Positions 1-10,447 of a stretch of DNA of 64,000 nucleotides are shown one piece after another. The notes beneath the pieces were generated by a model that saw nothing but the letters and a program-made list of their open reading frames with translations, did not search any database and was not told the origin of the DNA. Both the position numbers and the translations under genes were made by a program. Source of the DNA: Chrysemys picta bellii (Eukaryota > Chordata > Testudines > Emydidae); assembly GCF_011386835.1 (NCBI RefSeq), contig NC_088791.1, forward strand, positions 5,456,998 through 5,520,997, given 5' to 3'. Each line of letters begins with the position of its first letter. Positions within the stretch are counted from its first letter, which is position 1.

Positions 1-160
1 CTAAACCCAGGGTTATGAGTTCAATCCTTGAAGGGGCCACTTAGGGATCTGGGGCAAAATCACTACTTGGTCCTGCTAGTGAAGGCAGGGGGCAGGACTC
101 AATGACCTTTCAAGGTCCCTTCCCATTCTAGGAGATGGGATATCTCCATTAATTTTAAAT
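1..160 (+). repeat. tRNA-derived SINE, 3' portion (turtle PolIII/SINE type)
   Basis: The sequence at about 14-30 (gggttatgagttcaatcc) resembles the internal B box of a tRNA promoter. It is followed by an unrelated body and, near 95-140, by a tail (ggactcaatgacc...aaggtcccttcc) that closely resembles the 3' end of the CR1 LINEs elsewhere in this window. Tortoise SINEs are known to share their tail with a CR1 LINE, which supplies the reverse transcriptase. The A box would lie left of the window edge, so the copy is cut by the window. The tail ends near position 160; no target duplication can be assessed. Confidence 0.75.
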
Positions 161-225
161 CTAGACATCCCGTAAAATAGCTAGTTCCACATTGTTCTTC
201 GAACCTCAGATCAGTGAAATGCAAC

Positions 226-806
226 TGTTAGGTCCAAGGAAAATGGAGTATAGAACAGGTTGTTTGGCCAGCTTAGCCAAAGTTAGGCTAACTGTAGTTG
301 CTGGGCCATTCCTGTCTCTCTGTGAAACATGAGGACATGCTTGCTTGGGCTTCAAAGAATGAGATAAAGGGGGGGCCGTATTCTTGTACCAAATGTACTA
401 GGAACAGTTTGTTTGGACATATGGAGACTTGCAGTCTTCACTCCCTGTTTCTGTTCTTAACTCCCTACTTTCTAGTGCATGACGAAAAAGCTGATAAGAA
501 GCTGCTGAGGAATCATGAACTGTTTGTACTGTCAAAGAACATAGATATGCATGAATATTAGAAGCTTTTAACTAGTAAAGGGGGGTTTGGGGGTTTTAAG
601 TTGCTTAACTATGACGCGACGGGACTGTCTATATAATCTCACTAGTTGTTGTAGAGGTGTGCTGGTTCTCCCTGGAGACGGGCCGCTCTCTATTGTTGTG
701 TGCACTCTTCAATAAAGAGCTTGTATTGGACCTTGCTGGTGTTGCCTGTCTCTCACTCTGCGGTCAGACAACGAACCTTGCTGTCTGGGTTAAAAAGTCC
801 CCGACA
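226..806 (+). repeat. 5' LTR of the ERV
   Basis: 581 bp, TG...CA. A TATA-like box (tatataa) lies at 630-636 and a polyadenylation signal (aataaa) at 711-716, giving a plausible U3-R-U5 order. Read side by side with 5352-5932, I found no difference. The 87-codon open frame in U3 (298-561) is identical in both copies; it has no recognised product and is probably chance. Confidence 0.9.
630..636 (+). promoter_or_regulatory. LTR TATA-like box (5' LTR)
   Basis: The motif tatataa lies 75 bp upstream of the aataaa signal at 711-716, as expected for a retroviral U3 promoter. The same motif is at 5756-5762 in the 3' LTR, with aataaa at 5837-5842. Confidence 0.6.
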
Positions 807-810
807 AATT

Positions 811-828
811 TGGCGACTCCGCCGGGAC
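811..828 (+). other. Retroviral primer-binding site
   Basis: Four bases after the 5' LTR the sequence begins with tgg, the complement of a tRNA CCA end, and runs tggcgactccgccgggac. Its complement looks like a tRNA acceptor stem plus the 3' half of a T arm, ending in a G before CCA. I could not assign the tRNA species; an arginine or serine tRNA is possible. It is not the proline-type site of murine gammaretroviruses. Confidence 0.7.
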
Positions 829-1007
829 TCGTCTGACTCTCCGGTGCGGGATCAGACTCCGAAGCAACGCAGCGCGCATCCTCTGGCTTCGAGGAGCCTT
901 GCCCGGTAACCTGATCCCTGCATCGGCGATAAGGCGAGTTCTGTGAACCAGCTGAAGCCCGTAGAAACCCAGCAATATCCACCTACCCGTTGAGTAGGAT
1001 CCAGGTC

Positions 1008-1240
1008 TTCGGGGTTTGAGTCCCTGGGGAGGTCAGGTCTTTGGGGTTCGAGTCCCTGAATAAGGTAAGCGATCACCATAAAGGGGTTAGAGTCCCCGGG
1101 AAAGGGGTTAGAGTCCCCAGAGAGGGGTTAAAGTCCCCGGAGAGGGGTTAGAGTCCCCGGGAAAGGGGTTAGAGTCCCCAGAGAGGGGTTAAAGTCCCCA
1201 GAGAGGGGTTAGAGTCCCCGGAGTAGGGTTAGAGTCCCTA
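1008..1240 (+). repeat. Tandem 20-21 bp T-arm-like repeats in the ERV leader
   Basis: Units of the form ggggttagagtcccc begin at about 1083, 1104, 1124, 1144, 1165, 1185, 1205 and 1225 (period 20-21 bp). Two looser copies lie at 1011 and 1043. Each unit can fold as a short hairpin with GGGG/CCCC stems and a seven-base loop, the shape of a tRNA T arm. The copy at 1043 contains ggttcgagtcc, which fits the Pol III B-box consensus. The array lies between the primer-binding site and the gag start. Confidence 0.85.
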
Positions 1241-1248
1241 CAGGCTAA

Positions 1249-1353
1249 ATGGGACAGTTTGGCAGCAAGTGCCCGGGGGACGCCCCATTGTCTCTGGTAC
1301 TTAGAAATTGGAAGGAAATCTCTGGAACAACCGGTTTGACTAAATCTAAATGA
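1249..1353 (+). pseudogene. gag (matrix start) remnant of the ERV
   Basis: An ATG directly after the leader repeats opens a 34-codon frame that ends at TGA 1351-1353. It starts Met-Gly-Gln, the form expected of an N-myristoylated retroviral matrix protein. A short Pro-Leu-Ser-Leu stretch and a Trp-Lys pair follow, as in gammaretroviral matrix N-termini. The stop and the lack of any later long gag frame show that the gene is dead. The call rests on position and the short N-terminal pattern. Confidence 0.6.
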
Positions 1354-3540
1354 GAAACTTATGCCAAATTCAATGGCCTTCCTTTACTACTCATTTGTCC
1401 CCGACTAAAGACTGGCCAAGGTGCAGAACCTTTTCTGTTGACAGGATGGATTCCCTCAGGAATATCCTGGTGGATCTTAGACCGGGAGAAATGGATTATT
1501 TATTTGTATGGTATAACTATAAACCAAAAGAAAAACTGCTTTCGGCCCCAGCTGGCTGTGAAAAAATATAGACAGAGGCAAACCAAAGGCAGTACAAGTT
1601 ACAGTGCTGAGATTACATTTGCAAAGCTTAACTGTCCAGTGAGATCCAACAGTCTGCCTTTGAGACCCTGGAGCTGGTGTGGTTTGGGGACGCTGAAGAA
1701 GCCCCAGGCAGCTGGCCTGGACTGGAATCTCTGACGCGGCAGGAGACCCCAAGGTGTAAAAGAACAGCCCTCCCAAAAGTGAGAAGTTAACTCTATAGTT
1801 GCTAGAGAGAATTAAGCAGTGAAACTTAGTAAGAATTTCTGTAAGTAATCCAGGCAAGAAGTTATTTAAGTGGAATTATTCGACTATGAATACGTTAGTC
1901 TAATTTGCTGAAGAACACTCCTGCTGTGTACAATCTGTATTTTATAAGTTTAAGATGAATTGGTATTGTTTAAAGTTGCAAAACCGAGAATACTTTTGCC
2001 AGGCACAGGAAACTAGTGTTGTTTAAGGTATTTAGCATTTAATCCTTAAAGTGACTTAATGCTACAAGATTTAAAATGTTTTAAATAAAGACCAAAAGTT
2101 GTGGCTGCAGCAGGGTAGTCAAAGCCAGAAGAATATAAGATTTAAATTTGTTTTTGGGTAACAAAATAGCAGATAAAAGATCTGGTATAGAGAAAGAAAG
2201 ACAGTGCCCCTGGCTCTGTGTAGTGAAGCTGTCACTTTGCTGTGGGGGCATGGAGATTTTGTAAGCATAAAAGAAACAGTTACATCTTGTGTAGAAATTG
2301 ATGTGGCTAGTGTTGTGGAAATTGAATTGTGGAGAGGATGTGCATTTTCCCCAGAATATGTGCAGTGTATATTGTAGCAGAGGTAAAAGAAATGCAAACC
2401 TGCCAATATAGGTTGTGTTGTCTTTTTCAGAACACTGTGCGTTTGAAAGCAGGAGTTAGAAGTAAAAGGCAATCAAAAGTCTGGGAAAGTTATTTGTGTC
2501 TTTTTTTAAAAGTAAGAATCTTTAAGCTGTGGATAGCTTTGGATCTGGAAGCAAGCCAGAGAGCATCTGTATTAATGCAATTTTCTAACTAATAAGGTAG
2601 AAGCCACTGAAACCTGGGCTGCCTATAAAACAAATACAAAGAAATATGGAGTAATTCCTCTGTTTTGCCTAAAATCAACAAAAGTATGTGTATATAAAGG
2701 AAATATTTTAAGTAATGTCTTTTAAATCATCAGAGAAAACGGATGCCAGCTGAACAGCATTCAACGTACCATGCATTTACTGGTACAATAAGAATTATTT
2801 TTGTATTCTTTGTCCTGTCTTGTGGTGTTTGTCTTGTGACCAGAATTGTTGTGTTTAATATTTTCATAAGACAGTCTAGTTCAAAATTAAATAAAAGGGT
2901 TAAATAAAAAAGCAGATACTTGTTTTATTCAACTTGAAATACAAAGTGTTTGGATAAATCAAAAAAAATGTGATATACTAAAGTCTAATACATTTGCTTA
3001 AGTAAAAAAAAAAAAAGGCTTCATTGGTCAAATCTTTTAATTGAAAAAAAAAAATGTTGTTAAAATTTGCATATCAACAGTCTTTGGAAGCAAGGACATG
3101 GAAGGTTAACCCACTCCCCATATTGCACATGGGATCCTTCTGGCTACCTCAGATTTCTAGCCAGAGGGCTGGGGAGGGAGGAAAGCTATTGGACACCTGA
3201 GGTTGTACCAAGTGGACTCCTCAAAAGTGGGTGTGCTTGTCCTGGTTTGTTGCTCCAAAGCTCTGTAATAAAGTTATTTTACTGGAAGGGTGTACATGGC
3301 ATACATTGAATAATAAGACTAATGTACTGTATAATGGCAATGTGTATGTGTTCATTGTTGGGAAAAGGTGTATGAGTGAAAAGTGGAAGTTTCCTTTGTA
3401 GGTTAAAAGAAGCCAAGAAGGAAAGAAGGAAAAAGAACAGAACGAGTTAACTAGAAAAAAAAAAAGCTAGCAAGCTCAGTCTAAAGATAAGATACTGGCC
3501 CATCCAAGGGCACTGTCCACAGCTAAGACTTGGCTGACAG
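1354..3540 (+). other. ERV interior with no recognisable gene
   Basis: This stretch should hold most of gag and pol, but I see only short frames with many stops. From about 1870 to 3060 it is A/T-rich and reads as non-coding, with two A runs near 3005 and 3050. There is no visible protease or reverse-transcriptase motif. Either the region has decayed past recognition or it was replaced when this defective element formed. Confidence 0.5.
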
Positions 3541-3576
3541 CCAAGAAAAGGGGGGCCTGAATGTGCCCAAGCAACT

Positions 3577-4023
3577 ATGAGATCTGCAAAACACTGCCAG
3601 GCATTAATGAAATGTGTTAGATTTTTTTCACAGGTAAAGAAGCACTACCTAAAAACAGTAGCAGTCCTGCCATTCATTGAAACCAGGAGACTGAGTCTAC
3701 GTAAAGTCCATCAACGAAAGACTGCTTTGACTCCATGCTGGAAAGGCCCTTTCCAAGTCCTGTTAACCACCAACACTGCTGTGAAGTGCCAAGGACTGCC
3801 TACCTGGACCCATGCTTCTCACTGTAAAAAGACCCCTCCACCTCGGGAGGACTCTCCGACTGATGATCAGCCTATTCCTCCTTCTAACTCTGCTGTGCCT
3901 TCTGGACAGCAGGGAAAAGGAAAAAAAAGACAAGGTGAAGTGCTAGTAACCTCTCCCTTGTCCACTGACAGACCTACTGTGCCTCTGGATTTTTCTAGAA
4001 GAAGCAAAACCATTACAGGGTGA
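3577..4023 (+). pseudogene. pol integrase C-terminal remnant (ERV)
   Basis: A 148-codon open frame contains near residues 47-75 the pattern Lys-Thr-Ala-Leu-Thr-Pro-x-Trp-Lys-Gly-Pro-Phe, then Val-Leu-Leu-Thr-Thr and Trp-Thr-His-Ala-Ser-His. This matches the SH3-like C-terminal domain of gammaretroviral integrase. The catalytic core is absent. The tail after the domain is proline- and lysine-rich, and the related phrase gtgctagtaacctctcccctgt occurs twice (3940 and 4023), suggesting a small duplication. The first Met is just the first ATG in a remnant, not a real start. Confidence 0.7.
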
Positions 4024-4890
4024 TGTGCTAGTAACCTCTCCCCTGTATGATGCTAAACCACACTGTTTCAGGAAAAGAGAAGAAGGAACACTTGCTTCAC
4101 TGAAACCACAAAGTCCAGGAATTCCTGACTACAAGAGACATTAAGAACTGACCCTGGTGAAGAAACAAAGAATTATACACTGGCAGGAAGAAACTTGTGG
4201 GACCCATGCTTGGGAATGTGGTATTGATTGGATTTGGGGGTTTATTCTACAGGCTGCGCCCTGTGTTTTGAATGAGTCCTTCAGCATGTATTGCCCTCCC
4301 TAATTGGATTTTAAATGCAAAAGGGGCTGCTATTAGATTAGCACAACAGAGGCTTGGGTTATTTCCTCTAGAAAGAAAAGAGACTTAACCGGATCCCTAT
4401 AAAATAAGGCCAATAGTACAGCAGCAGTTTAAAATATTTTTAAGAACCAAAAACATAATAAGAAATTAGGGCAACTAAAGAAGGCCACAAGCCTTATTTG
4501 TGGAGCACAGCTAACCCAGGTACAGGCTGGAATTGGTGAGTTACATGTTATCTCCGCCCTTAGTTCTATGACCCAAAAGTTGCTGATAGAGATGGTATTG
4601 AATATCACTGAGGCTGGGAAGGCATTGCAGTGGGATCTAGCATGTTCAGGCTTGGCCCACTGCCCTTACAGACACATCAGGAGTACCATCTGATCTGTGG
4701 CCATAAAGAAATACTTGGAGACTTCCTTGTGAAAGTGCGGACATTCTCAATGCTCCTTCCAAGCATATGGACCGGTTAGGGAGGTGTGGGCTCCCACATA
4801 CCGAATTCTGCCGGGTCCATGGGGAGGATGCATGTGGGATTGGGTAATTCACCGAGACATCTGGGAAATTAGACTAACGCCGATGCCCTG

Positions 4891-5261
4891 GTGGACTTGG
4901 CAACCGCACAGAGAAAACTAAGGCAGATGGTTCTCCAGAACCACTTGGCTCTAAATATTTTACTGGCCTCTCAGAGAGGAACATGTGCATTAATTGGACA
5001 AGAATGCTGTGTGTATGTCCCAGACGTTTATAATGCCACTTGGGAAAGAGCAAACCACCTTATGGAGGTAGCAAAGGACCACGAGGGAAGCGAATTGAAT
5101 CCTAGTGGAGTAACTTGTTCAATTGGATTCCCGATATAGGTGGTTGGCTCCATAATGTACTCCGAAGCGCCATTGTAATTATATGTGGCCTGCTAGCTTT
5201 GTATGTTATGATAAAGATTGGATGTTGGATGGGCACCAAGATGTGTTCTGTCCAAAAGTAA
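4891..5261 (+). pseudogene. env transmembrane-subunit remnant (ERV)
   Basis: A first frame (4891-5139) carries a Leu-rich helix beginning with Leu-Gln-Asn and then a Cys-x6-Cys-Cys motif (residues CALIGQECC). This is the covalent SU-TM linkage motif of gamma-type envelopes. A second frame (5106-5261, ending taa) holds a Trp-rich membrane-proximal segment, a hydrophobic membrane-spanning stretch of about 22 residues and a short tail. The two parts are in different reading frames, so a frameshift separates them. Upstream, 4246-4890 contains further stop-ridden env-like sequence. The gene is inactive as it stands. Confidence 0.75.
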
Positions 5262-5337
5262 TCAACTCCCAAGCTTACCACTCATAGCGGTCTCATAGCA
5301 GTTAGTTGTCCCAGGAGTCCCTTCGAGGTACTCCAGG

Positions 5338-5351
5338 GACAAAGGGGGGAC
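5338..5351 (+). other. Polypurine tract
   Basis: A run of purines (gacaaagggggga) ends directly at the 3' LTR start (tgttagg at 5352), the usual plus-strand priming site of a retrovirus. Confidence 0.75.
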
Positions 5352-5932
5352 TGTTAGGTCCAAGGAAAATGGAGTATAGAACAGGTTGTTTGGCCAGCTT
5401 AGCCAAAGTTAGGCTAACTGTAGTTGCTGGGCCATTCCTGTCTCTCTGTGAAACATGAGGACATGCTTGCTTGGGCTTCAAAGAATGAGATAAAGGGGGG
5501 GCCGTATTCTTGTACCAAATGTACTAGGAACAGTTTGTTTGGACATATGGAGACTTGCAGTCTTCACTCCCTGTTTCTGTTCTTAACTCCCTACTTTCTA
5601 GTGCATGACGAAAAAGCTGATAAGAAGCTGCTGAGGAATCATGAACTGTTTGTACTGTCAAAGAACATAGATATGCATGAATATTAGAAGCTTTTAACTA
5701 GTAAAGGGGGGTTTGGGGGTTTTAAGTTGCTTAACTATGACGCGACGGGACTGTCTATATAATCTCACTAGTTGTTGTAGAGGTGTGCTGGTTCTCCCTG
5801 GAGACGGGCCGCTCTCTATTGTTGTGTGCACTCTTCAATAAAGAGCTTGTATTGGACCTTGCTGGTGTTGCCTGTCTCTCACTCTGCGGTCAGACAACGA
5901 ACCTTGCTGTCTGGGTTAAAAAGTCCCCGACA
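5352..5932 (+). repeat. 3' LTR of the ERV
   Basis: 581 bp, apparently identical to 226-806. TATA-like box at 5756-5762 and aataaa at 5837-5842. It ends gaca and is followed by the 4-bp duplication caac at 5933-5936. Confidence 0.9.
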
Positions 5933-5936
5933 CAAC

Positions 5937-7513
5937 TTTGCATTTGAGATACTATATGACTGTAGTACATTTTGCACTGCCTGCATCTACACTGACATCA
6001 GAAGAGGAGAAGAGGACAAGACTGTCCCTAGCATATATGATTTTTTAAAAAAAGGCAAGACACACCCACCTGTTATCAATGCAACAAGAAGGGAGAACAG
6101 TAGCTGGGGCCAAGAGAAGATGCAATGAATCCCTCCTGTACCCACGACTGATACCTGAGAAGCATCAGTCACTCTGCAGATCAAAGAAAGGAAGAGCAGC
6201 CAGTATTCAGACAGGTAGGATCCTTGGAGAAGTGCACGTTCTCAGTAAACTGTAGCCGTTTCCCAACAGAGTTTTCTTCTGGACTTATTTATGAAGCAAA
6301 AATTAAGACTAGGAGTCTGACTTAAATTATGTACATTTTCCATTTTAGTTAACTGTGGAACTATTGCAGCTTTTATTTTACTCCTGCCTTCATAAAAAGC
6401 TACAGCGTTAGAACCGATAATTACAGAGAGTAAAGTACACGCTTTAATAGAATTAGGACCAGGCCACCCAAGATGAAAACTACACCATGGAAGAGTCCTA
6501 CAACCCGGTATTTGAGGCCAATCCCTTTATCAATGGACTCCTCAACCAAAATGTGAGGAAGGAGAAGAGTACACCCTCGAACTTTTGACAATAATTCAAG
6601 GTCAGCCAGCCACCAAGAAGACCAGCACCATTCATATTCTGGTTTTGGATAAAACACCCGATCTTGCCTACGTCATAGAACCCTTCCTCCCTCCAAGCCC
6701 ACACCCCACTACACCCTTTAGCAATAACGTAATCATTAACCAAGTTCCGAATCAGTAATCTTTCTTCCCAATTTAGTTTTAACAAAAAAAGCTGTGACGT
6801 AAGTAGCTATGGGAGATAACAGTGCAACTACGAGGTACCGGTGGGGGAAAAGTGTACTAGTAATGTAGTAATGTCCTGGATATACTGGTCTGTTAAGTGT
6901 TATTGCTTTTCATATGCTCATGCAAACACTGTAATAGAGTATTAATGTCCCAATGTACTGTAGCTTGTTTTAACTTACCGTAATACTAGAAGTGGTGCAT
7001 GTGACGCTCTCTTAAAAGCTGACGCTGCAGCAGTGATGTTCCCAAGCCAGCGTGCGTAGGGCTGGGGGTGGGGAAGGGGAGTGCATCTAGGTATAAGTAA
7101 CATCTCTCACACCAAACAGGAACTTTCCCACAGTTCACTGCAACCGGCTCTTTGAGCTCTGGTCAAGTGAAAAATTCTCTAAGTTATACCTTGTCTTACA
7201 AACACCAAACGCCATTACATATGCACAAGGTCAATAATTCCTCTCCCCCCCCCCCCCATATACAGAGTTGTGCTTCTGCATATAGTATCTATCTGAGATG
7301 AATATTGAGCTCAACAGAATTGATCCAACAGAATAAACATCTGCTCTAAAACTGAGAAGAAAAAATTAGAATAAAAAATTCAGGGAATCCCAGCAGCAGA
7401 TAAGACAACTTGGGAAACTGCTCAGAGACTCTATGCATTCATAAACAGTGATAAGGGATTTTTTTGTTTCTGATGGGAATATATGTAAAATGTTTCACCG
7501 AATTAAGTCTCAG
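5937..7513. other. Intergenic, nothing identified
   Basis: No supported gene. A minus-strand frame at 6421-6657 ends in a hydrophobic stretch but resembles no family I know. A poly-C run lies at about 7243-7257. Confidence 0.4.
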
Positions 7514-7723
7514 GGATTATCTACACTGGCAAGTGAAAGCGCTATAACTTGCTGGCTCAGGGGTGTGAAAAATCACTCTTGTCCCCCTCCTCCAGCGCAG
7601 CAAGTTGGAGTGATTTAAAGCGCTAGTGTGGACAGGCTCGTCTCCCAGTGCTCAGAGCTAATCCCCTCGCCGAGGTGGATTACCAGGAGCACAGCGCTTT
7701 GAAATTTGTAGTGTAGACATAGC
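7514..7723. mobile_element. MITE (about 210 bp)
   Basis: The left end (ggattatctacact) and the reverse complement of the right end (ggctatgtctacact) form an imperfect terminal inverted repeat. Four to five flanking bases (ctcag) repeat on both sides. The gtctacact end is shared with other MITEs in this window. There is no coding capacity. Confidence 0.6.
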
Positions 7724-8599
7724 CTCAGTAGGTTAGATCAGACAAAGAGAAGCTGCCTGGATGTGCCTGTGCCTTTAAGAACCCAGCCCTGGGACGCCGA
7801 TGCTGAGAGGTGCTGTCTGTGAGAGGGGAAATAAAAAAGCCCCTCTGCCCCCGCACCGTTTTTGCAAACGCTGGTGTCTCAGTCACACTGGGGTAATTGC
7901 TACCCTCTCTGCCCCTGACTGTGGTGGGTTTTGCCCTTGGTCACCCTCTGCCAGCGCCTCACCCCAAACTTAACTCCTGCTCCTCCACCCCCAGCCCTGA
8001 TTTTGCCCTTTAGCCCCTCTCCTAACCTTGCCTCCAGCTGCCTGATCCCCCCGACCAGCCAATTTCCACCCCCTGCTCAGACTCTGCCCCCCCATCCGAT
8101 TCACCCCCTTTGCCACTTTTTAAGCCCTGTCAAAAGCAGTCAGCAGAATCCTATGGGTATAAGGGCAGGGTGAAGGGCAGTGGCTTCAGCAGCTGTACTG
8201 AGCATGCTCAGTACGCCGTAAGTCGCACATTTCTACCGGAGCAGTGTCCTTCGCTACACCGGGGACCAACGGGGCTGCTGCTCCTCAGCCCCCCACCACG
8301 CTGGGGGGTTGCGCTGCCGCCCCTTCCCCTCCCGGCAAAGCCCACCCCGGCTTAGGGAGCCCTCCTCCTCCTCATCCCCGGGGAGCCAGGCAACCAGCCG
8401 ATGCTGCAGCCCCGGAGCGAGAGAGCAGGGATGGGGATGGGGGAGGGCGGTGCGGAGCCCAGAGCCAGCCGGCGGCCGCATGCAAAACCCAGCTCCAGAC
8501 TTAGAGTCCGGAGCCCAGTGCTGGCTGCCTGGAAAGGCGCAACTTTTGGAAAATGTGCTCGGAGGGAGCGGCCGCGCCCCCTGCTCCCCCCCAGCTACG

Positions 8600-9285
8600 C
8601 TCCTGGCTGGAGCGCCCCAGTGTCAGTGTGAACGAGGTGTTGCGTTACTGCGCTCTGATCAGCCTCCGGAAACGTCCCATAATCCCCTTAAGTCAAGTGG
8701 CCACTCTTGTCATTGTTTTGGAATCACTGCAGGCATGCAGATATGCCCTTTGACAGCTTCGTTTGACAGCCGGCTGCTTATCTGCTCCGAGACAAAGCAA
8801 CCATTCCTGTGGAATGCTCAAAAACAACAAGGAGTCTGGTGGCACCTTAAAGACTAACATTTATTTGGGCGTAAGCTTTTGTGGGTAAAAACCTCACTTC
8901 TTCGGATGCATGTGGAATGCTGTGTGAGAGAGAGAGGCGGGGGGGGGGAGAGAGAGGGTCTGCTGTTGTCTGAACTTACAATACAGCATGCTGACATGCT
9001 CTCAGCCCCCCAAAACCCCACTCTTTCTCCCCCCACATACACACAACACACTCCCTGTCACACTCCACCCCCCATTTGAAAAGCACATTGCAGTCACTTG
9101 CATGCTGGGATAGCTGCCCATAATGCACCGCTCCCAATGCTGCTGCAAGTGCCGCAAATGTGGCCACGCCAGTGCACAAGCAGCTGTCAGTGTGGACAGA
9201 CTGCAGCGCTTTCCCTACTGCGCTCTACAAAGGCGGGTTTAACTCACAGCGCTCTACATCTGCAAGTGTCGCCATGCCCTAGATC
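8600..9285. mobile_element. PIF/Harbinger-type non-autonomous element (probable), interrupted
   Basis: The stretch combines a left part (8630-8818) and a right part (8922-9285) rich in agcgc-type motifs, ending in ctgcaagtgtcgccatgccct. Similar end sequences occur in turtle Harbinger elements. A Penelope-like fragment splits it at 8819-8910. The exact left end is not defined, and the G/C-rich stretch 8250-8620 just before it may belong to another element. It contains microsatellite-like GA and CCCC tracts at 8923-9035. Confidence 0.4.
8819..8910 (-). mobile_element. Penelope-like element tail, short insertion with 11-bp duplication
   Basis: 92 bp flanked by tgtggaatgct at 8808-8818 and 8911-8921, an exact 11-bp target duplication. 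On the minus strand it reads from a CCGAAGA core, through an inverted-repeat stem (8881-8897), to gcttacgcccaaataa and ggtgccaccagactcc. This is the same tail family as at 26955-27085 and 62018-62111. The core resembles a decayed hammerhead ribozyme. The family assignment to Penelope-like elements rests on the linked endonuclease relic at 26549-26782. Confidence 0.65.
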
Positions 9286-9289
9286 TCTT

Positions 9290-10439
9290 CCCGGATGGGT
9301 CTGCAAATCAAACAGGGCCTGGCTGACCTCAGACCCAAAGGGACAAACCACCCTGTTACAGAGAGACCAGAAAGAAAGGAAAGGAGACAAACAAGAGGGG
9401 AGATGATAAAAGGATACAAAATTACACCCCAAAATACAACTGTTACGGGTTGGGCTAAACCTTGTAATGAGTCGGCTGTGGCTGTTGCCTTCCATTCAGA
9501 ATAGATGTAAAGGTGCCATTGTAATCAGGTGGCTAGCACCCAAAATCACAGGCACAGGAAAACGGTGAGTCGAAGCTGAATCCTGGGGTTTTAAAAGAGG
9601 GGACACCTGGGCTGCAGTTGATAGAGATGATGGAAAATTATTTCTTTAAAAACCAAGGAAATTCAATGCCCCAAACCACTGTTAATGCAGAGTTCTGGTT
9701 GCCCAGCGCTGCCCCGTGCCCATCCAGACTGCAGAGAGTGGCTAAACATAGCCCTGTGTAAACCAGGGAATATGAAGTTATGGTGCATGCCACCCCGGCA
9801 ACACCATGAGCCCGGCTGTAGCACAAGCAGTTAGTGACACTGGGGCATGGTACTTTCACCACACGTCACAGACAGGAAGGCGTCCCCGTCTTGCTGTAGG
9901 GGGCAGCAGGAGATCGACAGCCATTTGCTGAGGCGTGAGAAGTTAAGGGAATTCCAAAACTGCTTTTCAGGAGAGGACAGAGCGGCGTTTTGCAGAATCC
10001 CCACTGAAACCGGATGCACCTGGCACTCCTTCACAGCGCTATTGCTGGGCATAAGAAACCAGGAGCAGCGGAAGTGCCCTAAAAGTGTGGGGAGGGGGCC
10101 CACATGTGTCTGAGCCATGGTCCTGCCCCCACCCCACCCCCCCTCCCTTGAGGCCCTGCCCTCACACCTCCCCTTCCCCAAAGATCCCGCCCCTGCACCG
10201 CCTCTTTCCCCGAGGCCCCACCCTCAAGCCACCTCTCCCCCCTAAGACCCTGCCCCCCCACTCACTCCTCTCCAACCCTCCACCCGTCACTCATCCTTAT
10301 GGCTGGTAAAAAGTGGGAGTGCCATGGCCCCCTTGCCACCCTGTTCCAGCGCCCCTGTAAGAAACAGCAACAAATCGCCAGCAAAGAGAGTTCCTCTGTA
10401 GCCAGAAGATACCTGGGAAGTCTTGCATGCGTATGCACA
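9290..10439. other. Intergenic, nothing identified
   Basis: No supported gene. C-rich low-complexity sequence at 10120-10280 produces chance open frames on both strands. Confidence 0.4.
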
Positions 10440-10447
10440 CACGCCGG

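Larger units (their letters stand above)
226..5932 (+). mobile_element. Endogenous retrovirus, gammaretrovirus-like, internally decayed
   Basis: Two 581-bp direct repeats (226-806 and 5352-5932) start with TG and end with CA. They are flanked by the same 4 bp, caac, at 222-225 and 5933-5936. A primer-binding site follows the left LTR and a polypurine tract precedes the right one. The interior keeps a Gag start, an integrase C-terminal piece and an Env transmembrane-subunit piece in that order, all broken by stops and frameshifts. At 5.7 kb the element is shorter than usual gammaretroviral proviruses (about 8 kb), and most of pol is not recognisable. The 4-bp duplication and the CX6CC motif in Env fit the gammaretroviral class. 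It cannot encode working proteins; any recent movement would need proteins supplied from elsewhere. Confidence 0.9.

Noticed and set aside
298..561. 87-codon frame repeated in both LTRs
   Set aside because: Its duplication is explained by the LTR pair; no similarity to known LTR-encoded proteins.
1008..1240. tRNA gene cluster or CRISPR array in the ERV leader
   Set aside because: Units are only 20-21 bp with no cloverleaf, no spacers and no A box; they are a leader minisatellite.
6421..6785. Minus-strand frames ending in a hydrophobic stretch, and a plus-strand ATG at about 6487 in good context
   Set aside because: No recognisable family, overlapping frames on both strands, and the plus-strand frame stops after about 33 codons.
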